A stretch of 64,000 bases of DNA from Azolla caroliniana (taxonomy: Eukaryota; Polypodiophyta), in assembly GCA_043228905.1 (NCBI GenBank), contig JBHGNT010000002.1:4216001-4280000 (forward strand), read 5' to 3'. Positions 33,843-45,479 of this stretch are shown piece after piece. The notes below the pieces were generated by a model that did not search any database, was not told the origin of the DNA, and saw only the letters and a list, made by a program, of their open reading frames with translations. Made by a program: the position numbers and the translations under genes. Position 1 is the first letter of the stretch. Every line of letters begins with the position of its first letter.

Positions 33843-35084
33843 TGTCGAGTCGAAGCACGTCGCGTATAAGATCTTGGCGTATCCGGGCGGAACCGCTGGG
33901 GTTCTGAACCAGGAGAGTGGAAATAAGAAGATGAAAGAGAAGAGTGGGAAGTTGAGCCGGAAGTATCTTGATAGTCACGAGTGGTTTGCAGCCCTACCCG
34001 TGAAGACAAAAACCTTATATCGTTCCACCTACATAACTGTGAACGTAAGTGTTTGCGGAAGCGTAAAACAGAGAACAACACAGAGAGAGAGAGAGAGAGA
34101 GAGAGCGTGAGAGAGACAGAGAGAGTAGATCGTAATTTCAAAATTATATCAAGACTCTGTACACACATTGTGCTAAGTAGCACTATTTATACAAGTCCTC
34201 TTGGGACTGACAGAAGTACCATGTACTTCAATGCTCACACAAGCATCTGACACTTACTACGAGACTATAGCTACCTAGTAGTCTATCCTATACTAGGCTT
34301 CCGATTGGACTTCCGGTTACGGATTGCACCCGGCCTCCACTGCTTGCCGGTTCGGTTGCTCACCGTCATACCGATCCGTTTCGTCCGATCCGTCTCGCTT
34401 ACCGGCTCCGGCTTATTCAGCCGATCCGGCTCCGGTTGAGCTTGCCGCTCAACAATAACCAAATTAAGTGTGCAAACACAGATTGGAAATCCCTCTAGAA
34501 GAGCTTTCCAACGAGCTATAGAACGTCAAAAACAGACGTCGGAATTGAGAATTATAAGGAAAATACCATATAGCGCTACTCAAAAGTAGACGAAGAAGAA
34601 ATGCCAAAATAGGAAATTCACTATTTCTTCAAGAGAAAAACCCTTTACAAAATAGGACACTTTGATTGCCCCCCCCCCCCCCCCCCCCCTCCATGACAAT
34701 AATCCTCCCCTCTTATACTAAATTGATGTCATTACATGTAGGCCACGTGGCACACACCTAGAGAAGCTTGTGCATGTGCACGATATAAAGCATGTGGGCC
34801 ATGTGGCACACATGTAGAGAAAATTTGCATGTGTGTTATATGGTGCACATGAAATATATTACATGGTTTTGACTACACAACATTTGTTCCATAATAATGC
34901 AAATAATCCCTAAGAAGAATAATACTAAAGAACTTTGAGTCTAGAATGTAAATCAACTCCAATGAGTCGAATCAGGTGGATCTCCAAGGAGCGTTGGGTC
35001 ACCGAACCAAGTCGAGATGCGTGGTTGTAGTTGAGGCAAGTGTGGAATCGTGGTGGCACCAATCGTTCGTATCCCTTTACGACA
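33843..35084 (-). mobile_element. Promoter LTR of the fungal-like Gypsy
   Basis: This matches 27270-28103 except for a 12-bp deletion near 33848 and the solo LTR at 34038-34454. It ends TTTACGACA at 35084, next to LINE-A. The C-rich run (near 34669-34689) is longer and uninterrupted here. Confidence 0.85.
34038..34454 (-). mobile_element. Solo LTR, Copia-like
   Basis: It is 417 bp, TGTGAACG to GCTCAACA on the plus strand, with a perfect target duplication ATAAC at 34033-34037 and 34455-34459. The sister LTR near 27475 has the empty site (CACCTACGTAACCAAATT). A (GA)n tract (34080-34105) and a minus-strand TATA box (TATAAATAG near 34190) give its orientation. It is the deepest layer of a four-level nest. 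Confidence 0.9.
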
Positions 35085-36834
35085 CCGGAATCCTAAGTGA
35101 AATACATCCATTTAGTAATTGCCAGCATGAAGCCTTAATTGTTGTCCTCCCATGTGTTAAACCCTTGTTCTCAATGAAATATTGAACAATAGATATCCAT
35201 GGTTGTGAGTTTGAACACATGTCTTGTAATAATGAAAATCTACGAGCCATCATATGCTTAGATAAGTTCAATACTCCAGCTCCCCCCAAGCGCTTAGGAG
35301 TTGCTAGATGATTCCATGCAACCCAAGTGATTCCCATCTTATCCATTTTCTTCCACAACAAATATCAAAGAGGTTGCAAAATAGAATGGAAAGCCTTCTT
35401 TGTCCACGGCAACAATGGCAAGTAATATAATATCATAGGTTCCATAATACATTGTACAACCTTCAAACGTACATGAAATGGCCAAGATTGTGATTTCCAA
35501 TACATGAACTTATCCCTCAACTTACTACACATCCATTCAATCAATTGACCATTTGTAACATTCATTCTTAATGGATAGCCCAAGTGTCGAAAAATAGAGT
35601 CTTTCTTCACCACGGATCCTTGTCATCCTAAACATTCCAAATCCATTTCAATACATGATATGAGACTAGACTTCCTCCAATTAATATGTAATCCGGAAGC
35701 CAATGCAAATTGGTTCCATACAAGCATCCCCTTCTCAAGATTCTCTCGTGAGGCTTGTAGAGACATGAAAGAATCATCAGCCAAAGCTTGTGCAACTAGT
35801 TGCCCTCCAGACGGAAGGTGTAGACCCACAATATCACCCTTTATTGCAAGCCTTGATAACATCACTAACAAGGGATGAGTAACACTAGCTAACAGCAACG
35901 AGCTAATAGGGCATCCTTGACGAACGGATCTTGTAAGGGCAATATCTGATGTAACTCCTCCATTAAACATGACTCAAGACACCGTATCTTGTCCTAATAA
36001 AAATATGAGGTGAGACATACAAGGTCCAAAGCCCATTGTATGCATTAACCCAGAAACAAAGGACCAATTAACATGATCATAAGCTTTCTCCAAATCTAAT
36101 TGCACCATAATCAATTCTTGATGAGTGTTTCGAGCATAATCCATGGCCATTTGAACATTCAACACATTATGCAATATATTCCTACCTGCAATAAAACCAT
36201 ATTGGGCAGGATGTATCAACTTTGGCAAATACTTTTGTAATCTATTTGCCAAGACCTTTGTAAATATCTTATATAACCCCCCCATCAAAGAAATAGGACT
36301 CCATTGATGAAATGACTCTGGAGATGCCATCTTTGTAACTAATTTAATTAGATCAACCTTCCAAGCTTGAGACATAACGACTAGAATCCCAAGAATCTTG
36401 AAACGTCAAAGTTAAGGGCCCCTTTAAAATCTGTGAATATCGCTTAAAAACGTCATTTGTCAAGCCATCCCAACCAAGGCTCTTACCACTAAAATCTGTG
36501 GCTTGGTTAGGGGCATAAATCCCAACCACCCACACAACCTCGCCAAAAAAAGTGATTTCTAGAACCAAAAACCGACCATAAGGATCATTATGCACCACTT
36601 GAGGAAAATACTTATCCCGCACGATTAATACCACACCTGAATAATGATTATTAAAATGTCATGCATAGAATGATGAATATCCACGCAAATGAACTGTGGA
36701 TCTTGCTAACTCATGACACTTATGCTCAACTACACATAATATATCTCATTCTTTACTTAATAAAGTTTGCCATAATATATACTTCTTATGAGGAGAACAT
36801 GCCCCTCTCACATTCCATGTTACCACTTTCATTC
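35085..36834 (-). pseudogene. LINE-A ORF2, 5' piece (endonuclease and RT)
   Basis: The start is MKVVTWNVRG near 36834. The endonuclease runs to WVVGIYAPNQAT, then jumps to GKSLGWDGLTNDVFKRYSQI in RT, so several hundred codons are deleted near 36490, including the GDFN motif. RT motif A is LDLEKAYDHVNW (near 36080) and motif C is LADDSFMS (near 35780), with SVRQGCPISSLL between. Frames change at 36375, 35970 and 35613. The piece ends at LLNGCISLRIP beside the Gypsy insertion. Confidence 0.75.
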
Positions 36835-36845
36835 AGTCAACAATG

Positions 36846-38395
36846 TTATGGGTGCACTTGCTCCTTTAGAGCAACCGATGTCATGAAACTAGTCAAAGCA
36901 TGTTCCAATGCTGCATATGGATTTTCATGCACCACATCCTTAGAGTTGTCTATCAAATTCTTTTGTTTAGGTTCTCCCACTTGACGAAAACCTCGAGAAT
37001 TCGATGAATTTACAACCCGTCCCAATGAATCAAATTGAAGGTGAAGGGGTAATCTAATTTGTCTTTGCCAAGGAACTTTTCGAGGACCCTCCCTAGTTCC
37101 TAAATTACTTTTCCAAGTAGTCTCACGAGTAGTGGGCAAACTATTACGTTGCATATTCATTGATTTGCCCTTTGACTTGTCCTTAACCTGATGCCAATCC
37201 TTTTCAACAACAACATCATTACTAGTTCTATCCAACGGTTTTTCCCCTTATCTATAACCACCAAATTTTGTTTTTCCATATCCATAGATTGAGTTCCCTT
37301 ATTCTTAGGGCCCAAACCTTGAAGTGAAACCTCTTTATAACCTGCTCTAGATGATGTTCCTTCATCCATAACAACCACCATATCTAACACACCAACATCT
37401 CTCCCAACTCCTTCCTTACCATTCCCTTCATTAGGAACCTCTATAGTTGAAGGACAATGACAATGGCATTCTGCCATAAAGTGACCCCATTCACCACATC
37501 CAAAACAATGACCTGCAAATGTCTCCCACTTCAATTTAAAATAAAGTCTTTTCATTGCAGGTGTGTTCATACACACCCATCCTGGCCTCTTACGACTTGT
37601 ATCCCATAACACACAAAATCTACACTTATTTGTAGCATTTGCATGTGGAGAAACCAACACTTTACCCATTTGACTCATCAACTCTGGTAAAAGTGGCCAT
37701 AAAAAAGCATGCTTACAATCCACTGTTACCCAAACAGGGCATTCTTGTTTCAACAAAGCATGATAGTCCACAACATGGGACCATTGCATTACATGCACCA
37801 ATCGTTTATCAAAAAACACTGGAACTTTAGCCACCAGTGCACTTTGATGTTCCGGTGAACAAAACACTACATCATAAAACCCTCGTGGTCCTACATATAT
37901 ATTTTCAACACAATTTGGGAACACAATTGTGTTCAACCATTGTTTAATCCAATTAATGTATGGGAGTTTCCCAGTAAAAAATAATATAACTGCACGATCA
38001 TAGAATACATCAAAAGATTGCAACACTACCTTAGCATCAACATCCACATCATGCACATCCTCATCATTGCATTCTTTCGCTGCATTTTCATTTTCTTCCA
38101 CAATATCAGACAATAAGGTATTGGCAATTCCCCATAAAGTATCCCAATTACAATTATCCTTGTCAACCTCATCTACATGTATTACTTCGGCATATGTCGC
38201 TTTTTTCTCATTAATTTCCTCAATGCCCTTAAACCTCTTAGAGCTTCCAATGTCTTCCCTTTCACGATTACATTCAACCATCACATTACTCTTTTTTGGA
38301 TCAATTGTTTTCATATCGATGTCCCCCACAATTTGAGAGGAATTTATGTTGATATCCATTATTCTTGACGCGATAGTGATCGGGGATAAAAACAA
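36846..38395 (-). pseudogene. LINE-A ORF1, nucleic-acid-binding protein
   Basis: The frame 38395-37157 (412 codons) begins with an acidic region, followed by a DUF4283-like middle (VYVGPRGFYDVVFCSPEHQS) and a CCHC zinc knuckle (CFGCGEWGHFMAEC, near 37505-37460). This is the standard ORF1 of plant L1-type LINEs and would bind the LINE RNA. The Gln/Lys-rich end continues in another frame (37235-36846), so one indel has occurred. The best start is ATG 38358 or 38395. Confidence 0.8.
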
Positions 38396-38683
38396 TTTTC
38401 CATGAACAAGAAAGACAATCAGAACTCACCCGATTGAAGAGGTCAAAGATGATCAATACAATCGAAGACCCGCAATGTGTGTTGAGTATGTGGATGCCAA
38501 CAGCACAAGATTCTTTATTTTAATCTTCGCTTCTCGCACAAACCACCAAATTTAACTTGTTATATCTCGTTACGGAGCTCTAATCGAGGGCTTTCCAACG
38601 CATGTCTTTATGCTCGATTCCGTTACCGATAGAGAGCACAGCAATAAAAACAATTTCTCTTTTTCTTCCCCTCTCCACTCTCG

Positions 38684-38687
<4 letters not shown>
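38396..38687 (-). other. LINE-A 5' UTR
   Basis: This is non-coding sequence between ORF1 and the (TC)n tract. It resembles the 5' flank of LINE-B (43930-44136) in outline, for example CTTTCCAACGCATG here versus AAAGCCCTCTGAACGAGC there. I see no clear promoter. Confidence 0.4.

Positions 38688-38722
<35 letters not shown>
38688..38722. repeat. (TC)n tract between the two LINEs
   Basis: This is about 35 bp of pure TC repeat. It lies between the 5' end of LINE-A and the 3' end of LINE-B. Similar tracts sit at 23132-23162 and 44137-44172. All three descend from the single (TC)n of the chromovirus LTR (intact at 49317-49343). Confidence 0.85.
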
Positions 38723-38725
<3 letters not shown>

Positions 38726-38804
38726 AAAAGCACATAATTATATTAATTGTATGTAAAATCCACTTAGTTACAACACTTCTTAGTCTCCTCTACTTATCAT
38801 ATGC

Positions 38805-41800
38805 CTATGTAGGGAGAGGGACATTCTGTAATGCTATTGAAAAACCTGAATATGCATTTGAGGAAATGATCCCCACATGCTCTAACATCCAAAATTTCCA
38901 CATAAGAATACCTTTAAGCTTCTTTATATAGGCTTTCACCCCATGTCTATTATCAAATATGAAAGCATTACGCATAATCCAAATGTGTTGTAGAACCCAA
39001 TAATGTAAAAATTGGAACAATATCTCCATCTCATCATTTAATCCATTTTGAACATATTGAGAAAAACCCCATTGTTGAGGTCTCAAATAACAACGAGTTA
39101 TAACTTCCAAATGGTACACGCTATAGGACATTTAATGAACCTATGTGTACTATCCTCCAATGGAACAGTGCAAAAGAAACAAGTGCCAGACCCTAGTCCT
39201 GGTCTCTTTAAGGCCGAACCTAATGGGAGCCCACCAATCATAACTCTCCATATGAATATCTTTGCACAAAATAATAGATGGGAATGCTAACCACGTTGTA
39301 ATATTTTACACCACCTTGCATCTGACTTATATACATTCCATAACTTCGTTGCTTTAGGAGATAGCCAAGATAATGATGCCATCGCATGATGATACAATAT
39401 ATTTGTAGTGACATGTAACAAGCGCATACCATCTTGTAACCGCCAATCTACCCAAGGTGCAAATTTGGTTTTCAATGGCAAAGATCCTTGCAACAATGGT
39501 ATATCATGTAATTTCTCCCAAATAAATCCATAATTTGGGGGAATGCATAACCATCTCTTGGCATCTTCAAAATCCAACAACCTTTGAGATTCATTATCAA
39601 CCACGTCTTCTAAATGTACAATCCCCAATCGAAATAAATTATTGAATTGAGATCTCAACTTCTCTTTCCCATGCCAAAACAACACTTGAGCAGAAACAAG
39701 CAATTCATTTTGTAATGAATTACAATATTCTTGATCACTTGATGGTTCCCATTCAAAAAGAGATAATGCATCTTGCCACGATCTCACCAAATGTTGTCCA
39801 CATACAGAATGTCGAATCTTTAGAGTAATGCTTCCATTCAGTAGTGACCACCATGATGCTTGAATCTTTATTTTCCCGTGCACCAATCCTTCATGCTCAA
39901 TCAAATATTGCAGCATAAATATCCATGGTTGATCTTGTTGACGTACATCTCGTAATAATGTAAATCTACGAGCCATCAAATGCCTTTCCAAATCCAATAT
40001 TGTTGCACCACCTAACCTTTTAGGAGTAGCCAAATGGTCCCATGAAATCCATGTAAGTCCCATCATTTCTCCCTTCCGCCACAACATGAACCGAATAGGT
40101 TGTAACATGCTTTATAATGCCTTCTTAGTCCAAGGAAGTAAAGGCAAAAAATATAATAACATGGGTATCAAGATACATTGCACCACTTTGAGTCATACAT
40201 GAAAGGGCCATAATTGAGACTTCCAATACATAATTTTGTCCCTCAATTTACTACCAATCCAATCAATCAATTGAACATTTGTAACATCAATGCCCAATGG
40301 ATAACCCAAATGTCAATAAATTAAACCTCGTGTAATCATTGACCCTCGCCATCCCAAACATCATTGACCCTCGCCATCCCAAACATTCAAAATCACTCTC
40401 CATACAAGAAATAAGGCGAGACTTCCTCCAATTTATATACAACCCTGAAGCCAAAGCAAATTGATCCCAAACTTGCATACTCCTTTTAAGATTTTCTTTT
40501 GAGGTTGCCAATGCTTGTGCCACCAATTGTCCACCAAAAGGAAGATGCAAACCCATAATATCACCATTGGCCGCAAGATTTGACAACATTACTAACAAAG
40601 GATGTGTAACAATAGCAAATAACAATGGGCTTAGTGGACATCCTTGCCGCACGGATCTAGTAAGAAACACTTTCGGAGTGACTCCACCACTAAGCATCAC
40701 ACAGGAGGTTGCATTTTGCCTTAGCAAAAAGATAAGTCGACACATACGAGGACCAAACCCCATATTATACATCACACCTAAGAGGAAAGACTAATTAACA
40801 TGATCATATGCTTTTTCCAAATCTAATTGCACCATAGCCATTTCTTGATGTGTATGTCGAGCATAATCGATCGCCATTTGAACATTCAAAACATTATGCA
40901 ATATATTTCTACCTGTAATAAAACCATATTGAGATGGATGAATAAGTTGGGGTACAAACTTCTTAAGTCTGTTAGATAATATCTTTGCAAACACTTTGTA
41001 TAACCCTCCCATCAATGAAATAGGCCTCCATTGATGAAATGACTCCGGAGTTTGGTATCAATTTGATTAAGCCCACCTTCCAGCTCTCAGGCATGAAACC
41101 AGAATCCCAACATTGTTGAAACATTTTTGTGAATGGACTCTTAAGCATGCTAGCATACTTCTTAAAAACTTCATTTGTAACACCATCCCAGCTAGGGCTT
41201 TTACCATTTGGAAGGTGTAACAATACATTTTCCACCTCAGCTTCTTCAAAATCAGCATCCAATTCTTGACAAATATTTGTATTCACGGCACTCCCAATTA
41301 CATTATAAAACTCTTGTCGTGCTTTCAAGACATCCTCATTAATAATCAACTCTGGCCCAATCAAATTCTTTAAATGAGTAATACATAACTCAATAACCTT
41401 GACTAGGTCTACAACAATGTCATCCCCTATATTAATTTGTATCACATTTGAACGAGCATATGGTGGCCTTAATCCTTGAAAAAACATATGAGATTGTGCT
41501 TGATTGTCTATAAATCCCTCCTTTAATTGACGTAGTCTTGTCTGTTGATAACTTTGAAAAGACAAAATCTTCACAATGTCCTGTACTTGAACTTGAACAT
41601 CCAAAAGCTCTTCATCATGTGGATTATTCATCAATAGTACATTGCACCGCGTAAGAATATATGAAAACTTATCAATCAATTTCTTACGTCTTTTAGCATT
41701 ATTCATACCATACATACGATGAATATCATTGACGTTTTGTAGTGTTGTATCCCATGGATGCCATCCTTTTGAAATAACCTGTTGTGAAAACATGCCAAAA

Positions 41801-42609
41801 ATTTGTTGCATATAGGCATCAAATAAAGAATGTAATAATAAAGAAGAATTAAACCTCAAAGGAACTCGTTGAAGCAATGTTTTGTACATATCTACCCCAT
41901 GTTTATTAAACTCAAAACATATGGGAAAATGATCCAATGTCACAACCTCTTGCATAATTGACATATTAAACATCTCTAGCAAATAGCACTCATCATGCAT
42001 AACATACATTCTATCTAACCTACTCCATGTTTCCTTATATTGCATAGACTAAAATGTAAACCCAACCTCATCTGGATGCCACCATTTCCATACATCCAAC
42101 TTCAAAACCTCTTATACCAATTTGTCCCAAACTGCTTGCTCAGGAGAATCCATCAATGAGAATCGTGAAGTAGATTGTGAAGCATCAACACACATATTAA
42201 AATCACCCATTAACAAACCAACACGTCCCACTAATAACCGTGGATACATTGAAGACCATAACTCAATGCATTGATTAGCATTATTGGGTGCATAGATTCC
42301 TACCAACCATATCAAATCCTCAAAATACTTGACTTCCATCACCAAAAAACGTCTATATGGATCATTATAGACTATATGTGGACAAAACGAATCACGAATA
42401 ATCATGACAACCCCTAAGTAATGATGTGATAACTGTCCTGCATAATATGCGGAATATCCACACAAATGTAACACAGATCCTACTAAATCATGACACTTAT
42501 GTTCAACTGCACATAAAACATCCCAATCTTTATCAAATAAAGTTTTCCATAATATATATTTCTTATGAGGAGAAGATGCCCCTTTCGCATTCCATGATAC
42601 CACTTTCAT
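38805..42609 (-). pseudogene. LINE-B ORF2: endonuclease, RT, zf-RVT
   Basis: ATG 42609 starts MKVVSWNAKG. The endonuclease shows VGIYAPN and MGDFNMCVDAS. Stops occur near 42112 and 42060, then the frame resumes at 42045 with SRLDRMYV and LDHFPICFEF. RT has LPNGKSPSWDGVTNEVF (about 41190), VQLDLEKAYDHVN (motif A, 40800) and SVRQGCPLSPLLFA. The motif C region reads QALATSKENL, while LINE-A has QALADDSFMSLQASRENL, so the catalytic DD is deleted. The C-terminal part (40108-39287) and zf-RVT (to 38805) follow in other frames. Confidence 0.8.
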
Positions 42610-43929
42610 TTAACACCTTTGCTAAGAACTTGCTCTTTATGAGCAAGTGTATTCATGACTGTACAAACTACTTGTTCAAGAGCTACATAAGGATTTGTGT
42701 GTACTACATCCCGTCCACCAATATTATGGTTTTTTTGTCTAACTCCACAAGAACGAAGTCCTTGATTTAATTGAGGTCGTACCATCCTTCCTGAAGAATC
42801 GAATTGTAATTGGTTGGACAATCTCTGATTTCACAATTGTTTCTGCCAAGGATTTTTCTTAAACCCCTCCTTCAATCTCAAATTATCTTTTGGTAATGTC
42901 ATACCATTAGTATTTTTTGATTCCCTTTGTATGGCAACACCCTTCCCTTTTATCTTATGCTTCACTTTATGCCACTCTCCATCTTCAACATTTGGGCCAT
43001 CATTATTACATACTCCATTCTCCTCCCCAACACCTCTAACATGACCATGAACTTTAGGATCTCGCTCTAACCCATGAGATGTTCCCTTTGGCATTCAGCC
43101 ATAAAATGCCCCAAATTACCACATTTAAAACAAAGTCTTCCAAAGGTTTCCCATTGAAGCTTAAAACGAAATTGACCAAATCGAAATGTATTGATACTCA
43201 ACCATCCTGGAAGTTTACAACTTGTATCCCATAACATGCAATGTTCAACGAATTAACATGAGGAGCAACCAAAACTTTACCAATTTGAGACATCAATCCT
43301 GGTAGTAAATCCCAAAAGAATGAGTTACTACAATCAACGGTCACCCAAATTGGACATTATTGTTTTAATAAATCTTTATAATCCACCACTAGAACCCATT
43401 CCATCACATGCACTAATCTTCTATCAAAAAAGATTGGTACCTTTGCCATCAAAGTCGTAATGAGTTCTGACGATCGGAAAACTACATCATAGAAACCTCT
43501 TGGACCCACATACACATCCTCAACACAATTAGGCATTATGAATGAATTCAACCACTGCTTAATCCATGATACCAAAGGAATTTTGCTAGTGAAATACAAA
43601 ATAACACCACGATCATAGAACCTGTCAAAAGTTGCTAACATAGAGTTGGTCTCCATCACCACCTCGACAACATCCTCCTCTACACAATCTTTAGCATCTT
43701 TCTCATTTTTTTCCATAAAATCAGAAAGCAAAGCCTTAGCAAAATCACAACAACTGTCAATATCATAATCATCTCCAATAACATCTTTCCCACCAAGAAT
43801 AGCAGCATTTAATGTTTTCTCATGTTCTATGTAATCAATACACTTTTTCCTCTTGTAATTTTCATAACCATCATCACAACCACATCCATCAACAATCATC
43901 AACTCACTTCCTGTTGTTGTGTCAACCAT
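42606..43929 (-). pseudogene. LINE-B ORF1
   Basis: The frame 43929-43357 (190 codons) matches LINE-A ORF1 (VYVGPRGFYDVVFRSSE). After a stop and frameshifts a CCHC knuckle (CFKCGNLGHFMAEC, 43135-43094) and a basic tail follow (43094-42831, 42821-42606). The ORF1 TGA overlaps the ORF2 ATG in the string ATGA at 42609-42606. Confidence 0.75.
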
Positions 43930-44135
43930 CCTAATAGAGATTGAGAGAACTAACCTGAGACGATGACACTTTTGTTTATAGCTTCTTGTAATGATAACGA
44001 AATATAACTTCTAAATAATCATTCTAAAGCCCTCTGAACGAGCTTCGCAATGAACCAAAAATCATAAAAAATGGAGTTCGGTGGACAAAGTTACATCAGA
44101 AACATGTTTCAACACTATTCTTGGAACGTCATCAC

Positions 44136-44136
<1 letters not shown>

Positions 44137-44175
<39 letters not shown>

Positions 44176-44191
44176 CTCACGAGTCACGACA
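44137..44191 (+). mobile_element. Chromovirus 5' LTR, right part
   Basis: (TC)n at 44137-44172 is followed by CTACTCACGAGTCACGACA, identical to the end of the 3' LTR (49355-49373). The left part of this LTR lies 21 kb away at 22762-23162. The junction is the (TC)n tract. Confidence 0.85.
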
Positions 44192-44193
44192 AT

Positions 44194-44205
44194 TTGAACC
44201 GAATG
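44194..44205 (+). other. Self-priming site of the chromovirus
   Basis: TTGAACCGAATG begins two bases after the 5' LTR, where a tRNA primer site would normally start with TGG. It is the perfect reverse complement of 23042-23053 in the LTR, at the predicted RNA 5' end. The last three bases are the likely gag ATG. Complementarity is seen directly; use as a primer is inferred from Tf1 and relatives. Confidence 0.7.
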
Positions 44206-45250
44206 ATTTCTTTTTCCTTTTCCAATAACCCTAGCAAGATTTCTTCTTTTTCCCCCTCAATTATAGAGTCCGTCAGCAAGCAAGAGTATATGTGTGTCTT
44301 TTCTAAGCTCGACATACTCACGACTAAGTTTGTGGCATTAGAGCAAGAAAATCAAAGGCTACTTGGGGATCTACAACAAGTGAGTACCGAGAAAGCTCAT
44401 CAATATGAGGAGCTATCACAACGGGTTCATCAACTCAAGGCTATTATATTAACATTACGAGAACAAGCGGTGGGGGTTCAAAACTCCCCAAGGGAACCAA
44501 AGATTAGCCTCCCCGCCAAGTTTGATGGTGCTAGATCTCTGTTTCGAGGTTTCCTGAATCAAGTTCGTTTGGTGATTCAGTTACATCCCAATCGGTACCC
44601 AACTGATGCTACTCGTGTGGGATTAGTAGGAACCTTGCTAAGCGGTAAAGCATTAGCATGGGTTACACCGCTTCTCGAGAAGAAATCACCATTGTTGGAG
44701 TATTTTGAGGCATTCGTTTAGGAGTTTCAAGCTAGTTTTGGAGACACCAATAGCACTAGGATGGCAATAAACAAGATTTGAAGACTCCGACAAGGAGATT
44801 GTCCCACTTCGGCCTACGCAGCAAATTTCCGTCTCTTGGCATGTGACATCCCTTAGGATGAGGCAGCCTTAATGGATCAATTCCATCAGGGTTTGCGTAA
44901 CGATGTCAAAGATCTTCTTCTTACTTTCCACAAAGATCCGAAGTCTCTTACAAAAGCCATTAGTCGAAGTCTCTTACAAAGGCCATTAGTTGAGTTGTGT
45001 GATGTGATAATCATCTATTTGAGCAACGTTCTGAACGTCAACAAATGCTATGCCGCCAACAGGAACAGGCATATGCTTCAATAGTTGCAACACCGCCACA
45101 AGTTCCCAGACCCATTATGAGGGATGGTCCCACTCCGATGGAGATAGAGTCAACACAACATCGAGGGCCCTTATCAGATGCTGAGAAACAATGACATTGG
45201 GTGCATCGCATATGCCTCTATTGTCCACATAAACCAGACGTCGAGTTTGC
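44203..45250 (+). pseudogene. Chromovirus gag
   Basis: ATG 44203 overlaps the self-priming site. The N-terminal coiled-coil region (LEQENQRLLGDLQQVSTEKA) precedes a capsid domain (SLPAKFDGARSLFRGFLNQV, ALAWVTPLLEKKSPLLEYFE). An in-frame TAG ends the open part at 44721. Gag resumes with further stops (DQFHQGLRNDVKDLLLTF at 44872 onward). A degenerate zinc-knuckle relic (CLYCPHK) lies near 45213. The open frame extends upstream into the LTR but that is (TC)n translation. Confidence 0.75.
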
Positions 45251-45479
45251 CAAGTAAGTGCACATGAGAACCCTACCTCGGGTTCTACTATAACTTAAGT
45301 ACTAAGCCTAATAGCCCATGCCTTGAGAATAGATTTGATGTCTTGAGCCAATTAGAGGATGTGTCAAACGAATAAGTCCGGCCAAAATAGGAGCCATTTG
45401 GTTAGACCATCCTAGATATGTAGAGTCAGTACCTAGTTGTGGTTCCATTTCATCAAATCAAGTTAGTAGAGTTTTTCTG

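Larger units (their letters stand above)
27270..35084 (-). mobile_element. Fungal-like Gypsy element, complete but decayed
   Basis: The distal LTR is 27270-28103 and the promoter LTR 33843-35084, the latter enlarged by a 417-bp solo LTR. LTR ends are TGTCG/CGACA. The order on the minus strand is gag, protease, RT, RNase H, integrase, so it is Ty3/Gypsy. The protein type (PFLDDIPIKG in RT, KDLFDKRHRIRN at the end of integrase) is like fungal Gypsy families and unlike the common plant clades. I found no target duplication at the LINE-A junctions (ACACA on the left, CCGGA on the right). Confidence 0.8.
23163..38687 (-). mobile_element. LINE-A, in three pieces, inserted in a (TC)n tract
   Basis: Minus-strand pieces 38687-35085, 27269-26964 and 23979-23163 join into one LINE when compared with LINE-B. 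ORF1 is at 38395-36846. ORF2 starts near 36834 and is cut after LLNGCISLRIP by the Gypsy element at 27270-35084. It resumes at QHLVTSWQEAL and is cut again by the LTR composite at 23980-26963 (target duplication GGAAT). It ends with the zf-RVT region. The 3' end (AATATAATTGTGTGTTTTCACC) abuts (GA)n with no poly(A). An ORF2 deletion near 36490 removes the end of the endonuclease and the start of RT. Confidence 0.8.
38723..44136 (-). mobile_element. LINE-B, uninterrupted, inserted in a (TC)n tract
   Basis: It is 5.4 kb from the (GA)n at its 5' side to AATATAATTATGTGCTTTTACC at 38723, which abuts (GA)n. Its order is ORF1, ORF2 with endonuclease, RT and zf-RVT. It is closely related to LINE-A and in the same orientation, in the same LTR microsatellite. 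There is no poly(A) tail. Confidence 0.8.

Noticed and set aside
27265-35089. A target site duplication for the fungal-like Gypsy
   Set aside because: ACACA on the left and CCGGA on the right do not match; shifting the borders by a base or two does not help.
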